NCBI RefSeq assembly: GCF_020687385.1
Contig: NZ_JAJEQM010000001.1
Span: 124,001-188,000, forward strand
Length of the DNA: 64,000 bases
Reading direction: 5' to 3'
Origin: Hominilimicola fabiformis
Lineage (GTDB): Bacteria; Bacillota; Clostridia; UBA1381
In this document: in pieces, positions 51,256 through 60,769 of the stretch
Position numbering within the stretch: position 1 is the first letter of the stretch
Layout: the number at the start of each line of letters is the position of its first letter
The notes under the pieces: model-generated
The model's input: the letters and a program-made list of their open reading frames with translations, nothing else
What the model was told of the DNA's origin: nothing
Databases searched by the model: none
Translations under genes and position numbers: made by a program

Positions 51256-53586
51256 TTATGCTTCGCCCGGTTTGGTCGTCATCAGTTTATAAAGTTTCGT
51301 GTTCTTAGGAAATTTGTTTGCAAACGGTACAAGAGAACTTCCCACCTTAATAAGTCCGTGTCCTGCTTCCACATTCGTGATATAAGACATCTGAAGGTCG
51401 GAAATATTCAGGAGTTTTGCAAGCTCAAGCCTGTCTGTGGAAGCCTGATTCAGCATAATGATGAACTCTGAGTTTGCAAGCATTGTTCTTGCTGTGTGAC
51501 TCTGCAAAAGGTCATCGACATTCTGGGTAATTCCACTTGCGTATGCACCGTATTTTCTCACGCGTTTCCACAAGGTAAAGAGGAAATTTGCAGAGTATTC
51601 GTGCTGGAACAGAAGATAAATCTCATCAATGAAGATAAAGGTATTCTTACCCTTTGCACGGTTCTGTGTGATACGGTTCAGGATAGAGTCAAGGACAACA
51701 AGCATACCAATCGGCATAAGCTGTTTACCCAAGTCAAGAATGTCATAACATATAAGTCGGTTATTGGTATCCACATTCGTCTGCTTTGCGAAGGTATTCA
51801 GAGAACCGTGTGTGAAAAGTTCAATGGCAAGTGCCAGTTCCTTTGCTTCCGGTTCGTCCTGTTGCAAAAGCTCTGCCCTGAAATCCTGCAAGGTCGGTAT
51901 ATGTCCCTGATAGTCATTCTGCTGATAACTGCGGTACACGCTTGCCGTACAGCGGTCAATGATAGACTTCTGCTTTGCTCCGAGATTTGTTCCGCCGATA
52001 AGCTGTTCACAAAGGGACATAATGAACTCGGATTTCAGAATGACAGGGTTTGCACCGTCGCCGTAATCCTTATTCATATCCATTGCATTGATATGATTAT
52101 CGGAAGTAGCAGAAATATTGATGACCTCTCCGCCCATTGCATTGACAAGCTGTGAATACTCTCGCTCAGGGTCGATGATAATAATATCTGCGTCCGAAGA
52201 AAGAACCTGATTGATGATTTCTCCCTTTGCTGCAAACGACTTACCACCACCGGATACACCGAGAATAAAGGAGTTACCATTCAAAAGCTGCTTACGGTCT
52301 GCAATAATCATATTTTTGCTGATAACATTCTGACCGTAATAGATACCGTTTTCGTGGAAAATATCCTGCACCCTGAATGGGATAAATACCGAAAGACTCT
52401 CTGTTGTAAGTGTTCTGAACGCATCAATCTTTCTTGTTCCAAACGGCATTACCGTGTTGAGTCCATCTACCTGCTGAAATCTCAGTGTTGCGAACTGGCA
52501 AAGATGTTTTCTTGCCGTGGTAAGCAATGCTTCCGTATCATTCTCAAGCTGTTCCTTGCTGTCTGCCGTAATAACCATTGTGATAACAGCGAACATCATT
52601 CTCTGGTCACGGGTCGTAAGGTCATCGAGGAACTCTTTCATTTCTTTCTTCTGTTGCTCCATATCATACGGAACGGTTGCAGAGAAGTTATTATTGGCAT
52701 TCTGCCTACGCTGCCAGTTCGTGATATTGGTTTCCACACCAAGCAGACGGTTCTCTGCTTCCTTTACTGCTTCATCAGTCGGAACGGGAACAATATCAAT
52801 GGACATCATCAGATTTCTGTTCATATCCGTAAGTTCCGCTACCATACTGTCTTTGATATAGGACGCATATTCACGAAGAAAAAGGACTCTTCCATAACGG
52901 TTTCCCATCTTGAAATAGTCCTTTTCAAATTCTATTGTGTCAGGGCAGATATAATCCTTAAAATCGTGTCCCTTTTTTCTTGTTTCTTTAATATCAAAGT
53001 GGAAAGAGCTTTCCTCTCCCACACGATAAAAGTCATGGAAAATACGAAGTCTTTCGTCTGTTTCCAGTTCCACGCACTTACTTCCAAGCCTGCCGAAGTG
53101 AGCAATCAAATCTGCACCGACACGGGCAAAATAAGTTCTTGCGTCCTCCACACTCTTTTTGTTGATGGAAATGGTAATATACTTATCCTGAACAATGGAG
53201 TTTGCACCCGTTGCCTTATCAAGAAGCATTTTATTGTATTCCTCTCGATACTCGTCCAGATTATCTCCGGTTGTCGGAATAAGGATTGTCTGCTCAAAAT
53301 CCAGTCTGTTGAGCCGACGGTTATTGATTGTGATTTTTGTCGTTGCACCACTGTCAAGGGAGTTCAGAAGTTCGGAATATTCAAGGAACATCGCTTCCTT
53401 ATCCTCACGACTTGCCACTGCATAGTTAATATCCGTAAAGCGATAAGTCTTTGAATATTTATCCTTTCCTACTTTGAAAATGCCATCATCAAAGATAGCT
53501 GCTACGGGAATCACGTCCTGCACACCTTTCGGTACAACAAATTTTTCTTTATCCTGCTTAAACAGGTTTGTAAGAGTCTTAATCAT
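51256..53586 (-). CDS. VirB4/TraE-type conjugation ATPase (element C)
   Basis: A 776-residue ATPase with Walker A GVSGGGKSFAAKGE near residue 445 and Walker B-like TFIFIDEIYLLF near 655. It is homologous to the element A protein at 20693-23122 (shared KYSKTYRFTDINY-type start and the RDQRMMF/NERMFLL region). It overlaps the PrgI gene end by eight bases. Confidence 0.92.
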   Translation of the reverse strand: MIKTLTNLFKQDKEKFVVPKGVQDVIPVAAIFDDGIFKVGKDKYSKTYRFTDINYAVASREDKEAMFLEYSELLNSLDSGATTKITINNRRLNRLDFEQTILIPTTGDNLDEYREEYNKMLLDKATGANSIVQDKYITISINKKSVEDARTYFARVGADLIAHFGRLGSKCVELETDERLRIFHDFYRVGEESSFHFDIKETRKKGHDFKDYICPDTIEFEKDYFKMGNRYGRVLFLREYASYIKDSMVAELTDMNRNLMMSIDIVPVPTDEAVKEAENRLLGVETNITNWQRRQNANNNFSATVPYDMEQQKKEMKEFLDDLTTRDQRMMFAVITMVITADSKEQLENDTEALLTTARKHLCQFATLRFQQVDGLNTVMPFGTRKIDAFRTLTTESLSVFIPFRVQDIFHENGIYYGQNVISKNMIIADRKQLLNGNSFILGVSGGGKSFAAKGEIINQVLSSDADIIIIDPEREYSQLVNAMGGEVINISATSDNHINAMDMNKDYGDGANPVILKSEFIMSLCEQLIGGTNLGAKQKSIIDRCTASVYRSYQQNDYQGHIPTLQDFRAELLQQDEPEAKELALAIELFTHGSLNTFAKQTNVDTNNRLICYDILDLGKQLMPIGMLVVLDSILNRITQNRAKGKNTFIFIDEIYLLFQHEYSANFLFTLWKRVRKYGAYASGITQNVDDLLQSHTARTMLANSEFIIMLNQASTDRLELAKLLNISDLQMSYITNVEAGHGLIKVGSSLVPFANKFPKNTKLYKLMTTKPGEA

Positions 53587-53944
53587 TTGACTTCAATACC
53601 TCCTTCTGCTTCTGTTCAATGCTTGGCTTCATCAGTTCGTAATACACATTAGTGGAATGAAACACCAACTTCTTCGGCATTAAAAACTCCGACTTTATCC
53701 ACGCATAGATTGCTTTTTCTGCGGTCATACCGTTGTACTTCACAAAGCCAAGTGCCGCAAACGGAGCAGCACCCAAAATGCACACCCACGATACGGTTTC
53801 CGTGCCAACATACGGTTTGAGCAAAAAATACAGTCCTACTGCAACGCCACAAGCGAGAACAGAAAAAATGAACTGTCTGAGCGACAGTCCAAAAAACATT
53901 GACTCTGTATAATTTCTGATTTCTCGGTTAATTTTTACTTCCAT
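53579..53944 (-). CDS. PrgI family protein (element C)
   Basis: A 121-residue protein beginning VKINREIRNYTESMFFGLS with two membrane segments at about 22-68 and a charged end (KQKEVLKSND). VirB3 equivalent by position before VirB4. Confidence 0.87.
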   Translation of the reverse strand: MEVKINREIRNYTESMFFGLSLRQFIFSVLACGVAVGLYFLLKPYVGTETVSWVCILGAAPFAALGFVKYNGMTAEKAIYAWIKSEFLMPKKLVFHSTNVYYELMKPSIEQKQKEVLKSND

Positions 53945-54065
53945 ATCTGTTTCCTTTCCTGCGGTTTTGGTCTTTCTCCCTCACGCATTTATCATTCAGG
54001 CAAAAGACTTTGCCTTTCCGTTTACCGCCATAGTAAACACATTTCTTACAATCTCTTTGGTTCAT
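53928..54065 (-). CDS. 45-residue cysteine-rich basic peptide
   Basis: An ATG at 54065 behind GGAGAG opens a 45-codon frame with CKKCVYYGG and CLNDKC, a CxxC...CxxxxC pattern suggesting a small zinc finger, and a basic tail. Its end overlaps the PrgI start by 17 bases. Location in a compact operon with a good ribosome site argues that it is real. Confidence 0.6.
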   Translation of the reverse strand: MNQRDCKKCVYYGGKRKGKVFCLNDKCVREKDQNRRKGNRYGSKN

Positions 54066-54079
54066 TTCAAAATCTCTCC

Positions 54080-54916
54080 TTAAAGTCCCATCATCTCTCG
54101 GATAATACGGTCAGACATTTTCACTGCACCGACAAGAACAAGCATATTAAATACCAGTTCCCCGATATATGCCCACACCTGCGTAACTGCTGCTGCATCA
54201 GGATTCACTACTGGCGGCGATGAAGCAAATACGGAGAAAATAATACAAGCAAGTACAATGACTGCTCCCTCAAGCAGAACTGCACAATAGCTCTTGATAA
54301 AACTCTTGCCGACATTCTGTGTCGGTTCTCCTGCAAATGTGGAAAGCGGTATCGGTGCAAGTGCTGTGTACATATACAACTTGAAAAATCTTCCGTACAC
54401 CGTCATTATCAGAATGAACGAAAGCACCGTGATAAATAATCCTCCGATAAGCGTTACCGCCCACAATGGAATACTCTCGAAAAATCCGCAATCCTCTATG
54501 GTCGTTACCATCTCTGCGGGCAAAGTCGTCTGTTGTGGAGTTCCAAATCCGGCAGCATTCATAATGGTTGAAATCGTACCCTGCACGATATTAAATAGTG
54601 CAAGCATAAGTTCCATTCCGTATGTGATGACACCTTTCGCCAACGCAAAACGGACAAAGAGTTTCAGTGCGTGTTCCGGTTTCTTCACATCTGTAAAACT
54701 TCCGCAGGTCTTTACCATACCTATCACGAAGAACAACACAAGTAAGGCAAGCCCGATAGCCTGAACTGCACCGTTGATATCAACGATAACCTTCCAGATA
54801 TTCCCGCCCTTAAAGTTCTGCGGTGTAGTTGTGATCAGCGTCCATATTTCCGACAGTTTTTCATTCCAAGTTTCAAGGGCATTTTCAAGATTTTGAACTA
54901 CCCAGTTATCACTCAT
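54080..54916 (-). CDS. VirB6/TrbL-like membrane channel protein (element C)
   Basis: A 278-residue protein, with an N-terminal amphipathic part and about five membrane segments (AIGLALLVLFFVIGMV, and later pairs). Homologous in pattern to 23496-24365. GGAGG precedes the ATG. Confidence 0.85.
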   Translation of the reverse strand: MSDNWVVQNLENALETWNEKLSEIWTLITTTPQNFKGGNIWKVIVDINGAVQAIGLALLVLFFVIGMVKTCGSFTDVKKPEHALKLFVRFALAKGVITYGMELMLALFNIVQGTISTIMNAAGFGTPQQTTLPAEMVTTIEDCGFFESIPLWAVTLIGGLFITVLSFILIMTVYGRFFKLYMYTALAPIPLSTFAGEPTQNVGKSFIKSYCAVLLEGAVIVLACIIFSVFASSPPVVNPDAAAVTQVWAYIGELVFNMLVLVGAVKMSDRIIREMMGL

Positions 54917-54938
54917 TCAAAGCACCTCCTTACAATTA

Positions 54939-54967
54939 AGGGGTGTACCTTAACTTGGCACACCCCT
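54939..54967 (-). terminator. Hairpin between pilin-like gene and VirB6 gene
   Basis: AGGGGTGT and ACACCCCT (8-base arms) around a 13-base loop, with no long T run. It could act as a partial terminator or RNA stabiliser so that the pilin-like protein is made in excess over the channel genes. Confidence 0.55.
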
Positions 54968-54989
54968 CGATAACTGTGTAACTCTTATC

Positions 54990-55352
54990 TTAGCCTGTGA
55001 TAAGAGTAAGGATTTCTTTTGCGAAAGTAATAATGACACCACCCGCAAGAGTCAGGAAGCCATTGGCTCTCTGAGAAGGGTCGTGAGATTTGAGGGAAAG
55101 ACCGACCTGCACGATACCAAAGCCGAGCAAAATCATACCGATGGCACGGATAAGTCCGAAGATAAAGTCAGACAGATTGTTGACTACGGTAAGCGGGTCA
55201 TTCGCTGCAAATGCAGTCGTTGTCATTCCAAGTGCCAACGCACCGACAATGACCATTGTGCAATAAGCACGGAAGCCTTTCTTAACCTTTCCGGTCATAG
55301 GCAGTTTCTTTGTTTCCTGAGTATCAGTTGCTTTTTTCTTAAAAATAGTCAT
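54990..55352 (-). CDS. Maff2/VirB2-like pilin candidate (element C)
   Basis: A 120-residue protein with a basic start, a membrane/signal segment (AYCTMVIVGALALGMTTTAFA, residues about 29-49) with a likely cleavage after AFA, and a mature part holding two hydrophobic helices. This is VirB2 pilin topology. An LPMTG sequence stands at residues 18-22, before the membrane segment, so it is not in sortase-signal position. GGAGG precedes the ATG. Confidence 0.75.
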   Translation of the reverse strand: MTIFKKKATDTQETKKLPMTGKVKKGFRAYCTMVIVGALALGMTTTAFAANDPLTVVNNLSDFIFGLIRAIGMILLGFGIVQVGLSLKSHDPSQRANGFLTLAGGVIITFAKEILTLITG

Positions 55353-55371
55353 AGTTGAATACCTCCAAAAT

Positions 55372-57180
55372 TTAATTTGTTTGATTGTTTATGAACAGAG
55401 CTTCCATCTCCTCATCGGAAAGAAGTTCCCAGTTCGTTTCTTCCATTTCCTTTTCAGGAAGTGTTGCAGGGTCAATGTCCCAAATGGCAATCGAAGCAAT
55501 ATCTTTTGTGACTTCTCCGTGCATATAAGGACTTGCCTTTCCGTCTGTGGTAAGTGCCACATTCGGATGTTTCATAATGTCATACTTGAAATCCATAATG
55601 GGTCTTTCCCCACGGATAAACAAAATAGCGTACTGATTATCGAGCATACGCACCTCATCAGGGGTAAGTAACTCTCTGCCGCTAATCTGATAGTTGGTGG
55701 AATAGTTACCACTTCTTCCGGTACTCTTTCCGAACGTGTTGGTATCAATGGTTTCCTTTCCTAACAGCTCCGACACGTATTTATGGGTTGACTGCTCATT
55801 TCCACCAAGGTAAAGAAATTCATCGCAGTTACCCACAATGCTCTCCCACTGTTTTTCAAACAAGGCTTTAAGCTGTGCCAAGTTCTGTAAGATGATGCTT
55901 ACCGATACCCCACGGGAACGCATAACCGACAGTATCTTGTCGAAGTCGTCCGGCAGTGAAACATTGGCAAATTCGTCCATCATAAAATGAACAGGCATCG
56001 GCAGACAGCCACCGTGGATATGGTCGGCTGCATAAAACAACTGCTGAAAGAGCTGTGTGTAAAGAATGGATACCAAGAAGTTGAAACTGGAGTCGTTATC
56101 CGGTATCAGTGCAAACAGTGCCACCTTTTTCTCTCCGAGTGACTGTAAATCCAGTTCATCGGCAGAAGTAAGAGCAGCAAGACTCTCCAAGTTGAACTTT
56201 TCAAGCCTTGCTGCAAGGGTTATCTGTATGGATTTTAATGTTTTGGAAGAACCGGAATGATAGGAGTGGTAATACTTCAAAGCAATGTGGTCAGGATTAT
56301 CTATCATCAAATCCGAAAACAGATTGTCAAGCGGAGAAGGACTTGGGTCGTCCTCGTCCTCAATCGCCCCGGCTCTTAACATTTCCATTACCATTGCAAA
56401 ATTCTGTTCTTCCGGTGGTGCTTCATAGTGCAGATAAAATACCAGTGCAAGCAGAAGCATTGACGCTGCCGTATCCCAAAACGGGTCATTGCTCTGTGAA
56501 CCTTTCGGAGTGGTACTCTTAAAAAGATTGGTTACGAGCTTCTGCACATCATTGTCGTTCTGCAAATATACAAACGGATTGTAACAATGGCTTTTCTCCA
56601 TTGAAATCAAATCAAGGACACGCACTTCGTAACCTTTCTTCTCAAGAAGATGTCCCGTATCTCGCAGGATTTCTCCTTTCGGGTCTAAAATCACATAGCT
56701 GTTTCTGGCAGCGTTCATAATATTAGGCTTTGCATAAAATCTTGTCTTACCTGCACCGGAGCCACCGCACACAAGCGTATTCAGATTTCGTCTGTGCTTC
56801 TTGGCATTAAGTCCAATGCACACATTCTGAGTCATCAGCTTATTTTCTGATAGTGGCTTTTGTCGGTACTTTTTATCAATGGCTCTGACATTGCCCCATT
56901 TGGCAGAACCGTGTTCTTCTCGTCTGCGGTAATTCTTTCTTGTCGAAAAGTAAATCCCGATACCCATTCCATAGCATAAAAGCAAAATGAGGACAGTTTT
57001 CAGGCTGTCCCCACATAATTTTATGGAAAATGGATTATCAAAGAGTGTCGCAAGATTGGCTGCTATCTCCGGCAATCCTCCGCTTATGGAAGGTGCAATC
57101 AGAAGTGCCAGCCATATGACCGGAACGATACCGACAATGGATAAAATAATGGCAGTCTGCCTGTCATTATCTCGCTTCAT
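55372..57180 (-). CDS. VirD4/TraG coupling ATPase (element C)
   Basis: A 602-residue coupling protein with two N-terminal membrane segments, Walker A GGSGAGKTRFYAKPN near residue 140 and VHFMMDEFANVS near 405. Homologous to 25188-26975. The ATG at 57180 overlaps the end of the preceding small gene. Confidence 0.9.
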   Translation of the reverse strand: MKRDNDRQTAIILSIVGIVPVIWLALLIAPSISGGLPEIAANLATLFDNPFSIKLCGDSLKTVLILLLCYGMGIGIYFSTRKNYRRREEHGSAKWGNVRAIDKKYRQKPLSENKLMTQNVCIGLNAKKHRRNLNTLVCGGSGAGKTRFYAKPNIMNAARNSYVILDPKGEILRDTGHLLEKKGYEVRVLDLISMEKSHCYNPFVYLQNDNDVQKLVTNLFKSTTPKGSQSNDPFWDTAASMLLLALVFYLHYEAPPEEQNFAMVMEMLRAGAIEDEDDPSPSPLDNLFSDLMIDNPDHIALKYYHSYHSGSSKTLKSIQITLAARLEKFNLESLAALTSADELDLQSLGEKKVALFALIPDNDSSFNFLVSILYTQLFQQLFYAADHIHGGCLPMPVHFMMDEFANVSLPDDFDKILSVMRSRGVSVSIILQNLAQLKALFEKQWESIVGNCDEFLYLGGNEQSTHKYVSELLGKETIDTNTFGKSTGRSGNYSTNYQISGRELLTPDEVRMLDNQYAILFIRGERPIMDFKYDIMKHPNVALTTDGKASPYMHGEVTKDIASIAIWDIDPATLPEKEMEETNWELLSDEEMEALFINNQTN

Positions 57181-57370
57181 CTGAGCGTTTCCTTTCAATC
57201 ACTTTGAACTTTTTCAATGGGGCATTTCCGACTTTTACAAGCAGGTCGTCTACTGCGTCTGCGGACTTGCCTTCCTCCATCAACTTTGTTTTCTCATCGT
57301 TTAAGGAGCGAATGACAACACCGTGTTCATAATCGTCCAAAGCAATGTGGTAGAGTTTTTCTTTTTCCAT
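57167..57370 (-). CDS. Small hypothetical protein before VirD4
   Basis: A 67-residue protein (LYHIALDDYEHGVVIRSLNDEKTKL-type start) with a conserved-looking segment DAVDDLLVKVGNAP. CGGAGGG precedes the ATG. It overlaps VirD4. I recall similar small proteins in this position in related ICEs but cannot name a function. Confidence 0.65.
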   Translation of the reverse strand: MEKEKLYHIALDDYEHGVVIRSLNDEKTKLMEEGKSADAVDDLLVKVGNAPLKKFKVIERKRSDEAR

Positions 57371-57382
57371 ATCTGCCCTCCG

Positions 57383-58267
57383 TTATCTCTCATAGTCCTT
57401 TGAACGCTCCTGCTTCTTGCGGAACATTTCATCAGAGATATGACTGTGAATTTCTGCCATTGCATTTCGTGTCTTGGAAAGCTCCGCACGGATTTCTTTC
57501 GGCTCTTTGGAAGCCAGTCCCTCCGGAATACGGTTAATTGCAAAATTCTGTGTATCTACGCCATACTTCTTGCAAAGCATATATCCAATACACACTGCCT
57601 GAAAGCCCATATCCCTGCGGCTGTAACTTTCACTGTTGATAGAAAGCTGTGCGTGTCCGAGTTCCTGAGCGACACACTGGGCAACTGCTACGCTGTCGCC
57701 CACATTACGCTTCACATACAAGGTCTGCTTTTCATTATTATAGAAAGCTGCCATATTCGGATACGGAAGTTCATCGGTTGCCGCAACCTCCACCGGAGAT
57801 ACAGCAAGCATTGTCGTGATAAGTGCTTTCGGGTCACGGTTTGCTGATACTGCCGGAGCTTTTCTTCCATTTGTCTGCGTAACATCAAATACCTTTTTGA
57901 CATTATAGGAAATACCCGGAGAACCATCTGCTCTTGTGTATTCCACTGGTTCAAGGATAGAAATACTCTTTGCCCCTTTGGTAATCTTTACATTGTCCTT
58001 ACCCCAATCATCAAAATCTTTAAGCTGTGTCGCCTGCGGATACTGACTGTAAATAAGGAGAGCATTTGCTGCGGAATATCTGTCCATTCGACTCTGCGTA
58101 TCAAGAAAGCTCTTGAACTTCTCAGGGTCATTCACAATCTCACGGGCAGCGTCATCAATCATCTGATAGACTTTTTCTTTTTCTGCTCGCTTCTTTTCCG
58201 CATACTCCTCTTTGGATAATCTCGGCTGATTACCGCCAGCCTTTGCGGGTTTGAAATCATTTGTCAT
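57383..58267 (-). CDS. ArdC-like ssDNA-binding protein with altered metallopeptidase motif
   Basis: A 294-residue protein. An ArdC N-terminal-type ssDNA-binding domain (MDRYSAANALLIYSQYPQAT, DWGKDNVKITKGAKSISILE) is followed by a peptidase-like domain in which the usual HExxH reads QELGH (CVAQELGHAQLS near residue 213). The first zinc-binding histidine is thus Gln, so peptidase activity is doubtful. ArdC of pSa coats and protects incoming single strands. It ends KDYER. Confidence 0.78.
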   Translation of the reverse strand: MTNDFKPAKAGGNQPRLSKEEYAEKKRAEKEKVYQMIDDAAREIVNDPEKFKSFLDTQSRMDRYSAANALLIYSQYPQATQLKDFDDWGKDNVKITKGAKSISILEPVEYTRADGSPGISYNVKKVFDVTQTNGRKAPAVSANRDPKALITTMLAVSPVEVAATDELPYPNMAAFYNNEKQTLYVKRNVGDSVAVAQCVAQELGHAQLSINSESYSRRDMGFQAVCIGYMLCKKYGVDTQNFAINRIPEGLASKEPKEIRAELSKTRNAMAEIHSHISDEMFRKKQERSKDYER

Positions 58268-58273
58268 AGTGAA

Positions 58274-59068
58274 TTACCTCTCTTTTGTTTTGGGTTTCTT
58301 CTTCGGCTGACGGTGTACCGTCTGACCGTTTTTCTGCTGCGGCTTCTTGCCGTCTTTCTTAACCTCCGGCTCTTTACGCTCTGCTTCTTTTTGCTGTTTT
58401 GCCTGTGCCTTGTAACGGTCAAGTTTCTCTTTGACCGATGGCTTTTCCACTGGCTTTGCAACACCCTTATCAGATTGCGTTTCTACCGGCTCTGAGTTTT
58501 GCCTTGACAGAGGGCTTTTGTCTGTTTTGGCGACTGAGGGGTTTGCGTTTGCTCGCTCCTCTTTCTGCATTGGATTTCTGACTGCTTCTTCCATAATGAT
58601 TTCACTCTTGGATTTGGTCGGCTTTTCTTTTTCAACCGCTTCACGGTCTGCGATAGCCTTCTCTGCTTCACTGACAATCGAAGCTTTATCCACCTTGCCA
58701 AGTTCAAATCTTTCAACGATACGCTGAATTTTAGAAGCGTCCTCTGCTCTTGCAATAATATCTACCGGAGCATTCTCTCCCTTTGTGTTCTTATCTCTGA
58801 GGACACAATAAAGAACGCCATAGCGTTTTGCCTGTTCGGTAAACTTCTTCAAATCCTTTTGCGGAATGGAAAAGACTTTCAGCTCCTTGCCTGACTTAAT
58901 CATATTGGTAAGCCTTGCTTTGCCCTTCGTCTTTTGTTCCTGCTTCAGAACCGATACCAAAAGCAATGCGATATTCTTCGCCGCCGAACCGCTTAATCTT
59001 GCAGCAACTTCAAATCCTTCAAGCGAAAGCCTAACGACCTGCTCTGCTGCGTCACCACCGTTGTTCAT
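58274..59068 (-). CDS. PcfB-like accessory protein (element C)
   Basis: A 264-residue protein. Residues 1-140 match PcfB/DUF3801 (NNGGDAAEQVVRLSLEGFE, SGKELKVFSIPQKDLKKF). The rest is a long Lys/Glu-rich tail. ATG at 59068 overlaps the relaxase stop. It probably helps present the relaxase complex to the VirD4 protein. Confidence 0.8.
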   Translation of the reverse strand: MNNGGDAAEQVVRLSLEGFEVAARLSGSAAKNIALLLVSVLKQEQKTKGKARLTNMIKSGKELKVFSIPQKDLKKFTEQAKRYGVLYCVLRDKNTKGENAPVDIIARAEDASKIQRIVERFELGKVDKASIVSEAEKAIADREAVEKEKPTKSKSEIIMEEAVRNPMQKEERANANPSVAKTDKSPLSRQNSEPVETQSDKGVAKPVEKPSVKEKLDRYKAQAKQQKEAERKEPEVKKDGKKPQQKNGQTVHRQPKKKPKTKER

Positions 59069-60437
59069 AGCGTGATTTCTCCTTTCTCTGCTGTTTTTGT
59101 TCCTCTGTTTCGATATGCTCAAGGTTTTCTTCCATAACCTTTGACCTCTCCGCAATATCCTCGCAGAGTTTTACTTCCCGTCGGAGTTTTTTCAATTCTC
59201 CATTGATAGAAGCGATTTCATCTTTTGCCGCCTGAAGCTGACCATCATCAATATTTGTTCTTATCTTTTTTCGGAGATGTGTTCTTCCGGCAATCAGATT
59301 TTTCATCTGCTCCTCTAAGGAAGTCTTATATGAAAAAAGCTGTTCGTCCGTGGAAATATTTTCTCGTCCGAGCAGCCTTACTTCATCAGTAATCTTATCG
59401 AGCTTCATCAAATCATCTTTCAAAAGATAATGAAGCCTTGCGTTATTCTGTTTCTTATACTTGGGCAGATAACCGAGTCTGTAACAGTAATACAGATACA
59501 ACCCATAAAGTCCGCCTTTCTTTTTCAGCTTCTGCCCTCTGGTCTGCATACGGTACTGTCTTGGTTTATAAGTTGCCCTCTGGAACGGCTCAATCTCTGC
59601 CCATCTGTCACGATTTTCTTTGATACGCTCTACAATCCGGTCATTGGTATAATCTGCTCCGAGATTTTTCAGTCGTATCGGCTTATCGTATCCCTTTGGA
59701 ATGACCGTCCAGTATTTTCGGCTTGGACTTAGGTTATAGGCATATCCCATTTCCTTGAGAGCAAACTGAAATTCTTTCAGGGTCTTGCTGTGGTCGATAG
59801 CATAATCAATGGCTTCCTTTGCAACCGAGTAGCGTGTCGGCATACCTGCCTTTTCTTTCATCGTCAGATACTCCGACTGCTTACTGCGGTTCGGATTCGG
59901 GTCATAGTAAAGTCCGTACTTCTCACAAATTCTGTCTGCAACTTTTCGGAATTTGAACCACGCTTTTTCCTCTCCCCACAAATGTTTGCCATCGACAAAA
60001 GAAATAGAGTTGATGACAAAATGACAGTGCAGGTGCTTTGTGTTCAGATGGGTTGTCACAACAACCTGAAATCTTTTCCCCCACACTTCATTTGCAAATT
60101 CCATTCCGATTTTCTGTGCCATCTCAGGAGATATATCTGTTTCCTTGAAACTCAAATATCCGTGATAGGCTTGGATACCGTCTGTCTTTTGGTACTGTTC
60201 CTTAACCGTTATGAACTGGTCACGGGCAATCGCCACATTACAGTTGATACCCTCAACATAAAATTCTCGCTCTGTTTTTTCTTCATCCTTTGCATAAGCA
60301 ATAACATCAGCAAGAGCCTGATACTGTTCAGGTGAAAACTCCCTTTTGATATTTGCAGAAGTCTTTTCGGGATTGGTTGCATAGTCAATGACCTGACCGA
60401 GCCTTTCTGTTACCGACCACAACTTTGTTACTGCCAT
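59052..60437 (-). CDS. Relaxase, MOBP (MobA/VirD2) family (element C)
   Basis: A 461-residue relaxase. The metal-binding histidines are in VVTTHLNTKHLHCHFVIN (near residues 128-142) and a candidate nucleophile Tyr in VIDYATNPEKT near residue 19. A long helical C-terminal part follows. It overlaps mobC (60437/60428). It is distinct from but related to the element A relaxase. Confidence 0.9.
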   Translation of the reverse strand: MAVTKLWSVTERLGQVIDYATNPEKTSANIKREFSPEQYQALADVIAYAKDEEKTEREFYVEGINCNVAIARDQFITVKEQYQKTDGIQAYHGYLSFKETDISPEMAQKIGMEFANEVWGKRFQVVVTTHLNTKHLHCHFVINSISFVDGKHLWGEEKAWFKFRKVADRICEKYGLYYDPNPNRSKQSEYLTMKEKAGMPTRYSVAKEAIDYAIDHSKTLKEFQFALKEMGYAYNLSPSRKYWTVIPKGYDKPIRLKNLGADYTNDRIVERIKENRDRWAEIEPFQRATYKPRQYRMQTRGQKLKKKGGLYGLYLYYCYRLGYLPKYKKQNNARLHYLLKDDLMKLDKITDEVRLLGRENISTDEQLFSYKTSLEEQMKNLIAGRTHLRKKIRTNIDDGQLQAAKDEIASINGELKKLRREVKLCEDIAERSKVMEENLEHIETEEQKQQRKEKSRYEQRW

Positions 60438-60769
60438 TTCATTTCGCTCTGATTTGGACGAAGATATGTCCTCTCAATCTCTGACTGGAACTTATTCCAC
60501 TTTGCAGCTTCATTCTTCAGCATAGGTGCGTCAATGAAACCAAGTGTATTCGCTTTAGCCGCAAGCTGATTGATGTTATTACTGATAGAGGACAGTTCTC
60601 TCATCACATCATAGAAGCGGTCATCGGGTTTCTCTTTCGGCTCGTAACCTCTGATAAGTAAACGGATAAGTCCTGCTTCGGAAAGACAAGCCTTCTTTGC
60701 CTTTGCTGCCAAGTCCTGTGCTTCCTTGCGGTTAAAGCGTACAATCTTCTGAATGTTTCTCTTTCTCAT
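60428..60769 (-). CDS. mobC: MobC-like relaxosome protein (element C)
   Basis: A 113-residue protein with the ISNNINQLAAKAN motif near residue 73 and a basic start (RKRNIQKIVRFNRKEAQ). GAAAGGAAG precedes the ATG. It should bind the oriT candidate upstream. Confidence 0.87.
   Translation of the reverse strand: MRKRNIQKIVRFNRKEAQDLAAKAKKACLSEAGLIRLLIRGYEPKEKPDDRFYDVMRELSSISNNINQLAAKANTLGFIDAPMLKNEAAKWNKFQSEIERTYLRPNQSEMKWQ

Noticed and set aside
52354-53454. A 366-codon open frame on the + strand
   Set aside because: Antisense to the element C VirB4 gene, with no ribosome site or recognisable domain.
55275-55310. LPMTG in the pilin-like protein as a sortase signal
   Set aside because: A sorting signal must be C-terminal and followed by a membrane segment and basic tail of the mature precursor. 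Here it is at residues 18-22, in the cytoplasmic N terminus of a likely signal peptide.
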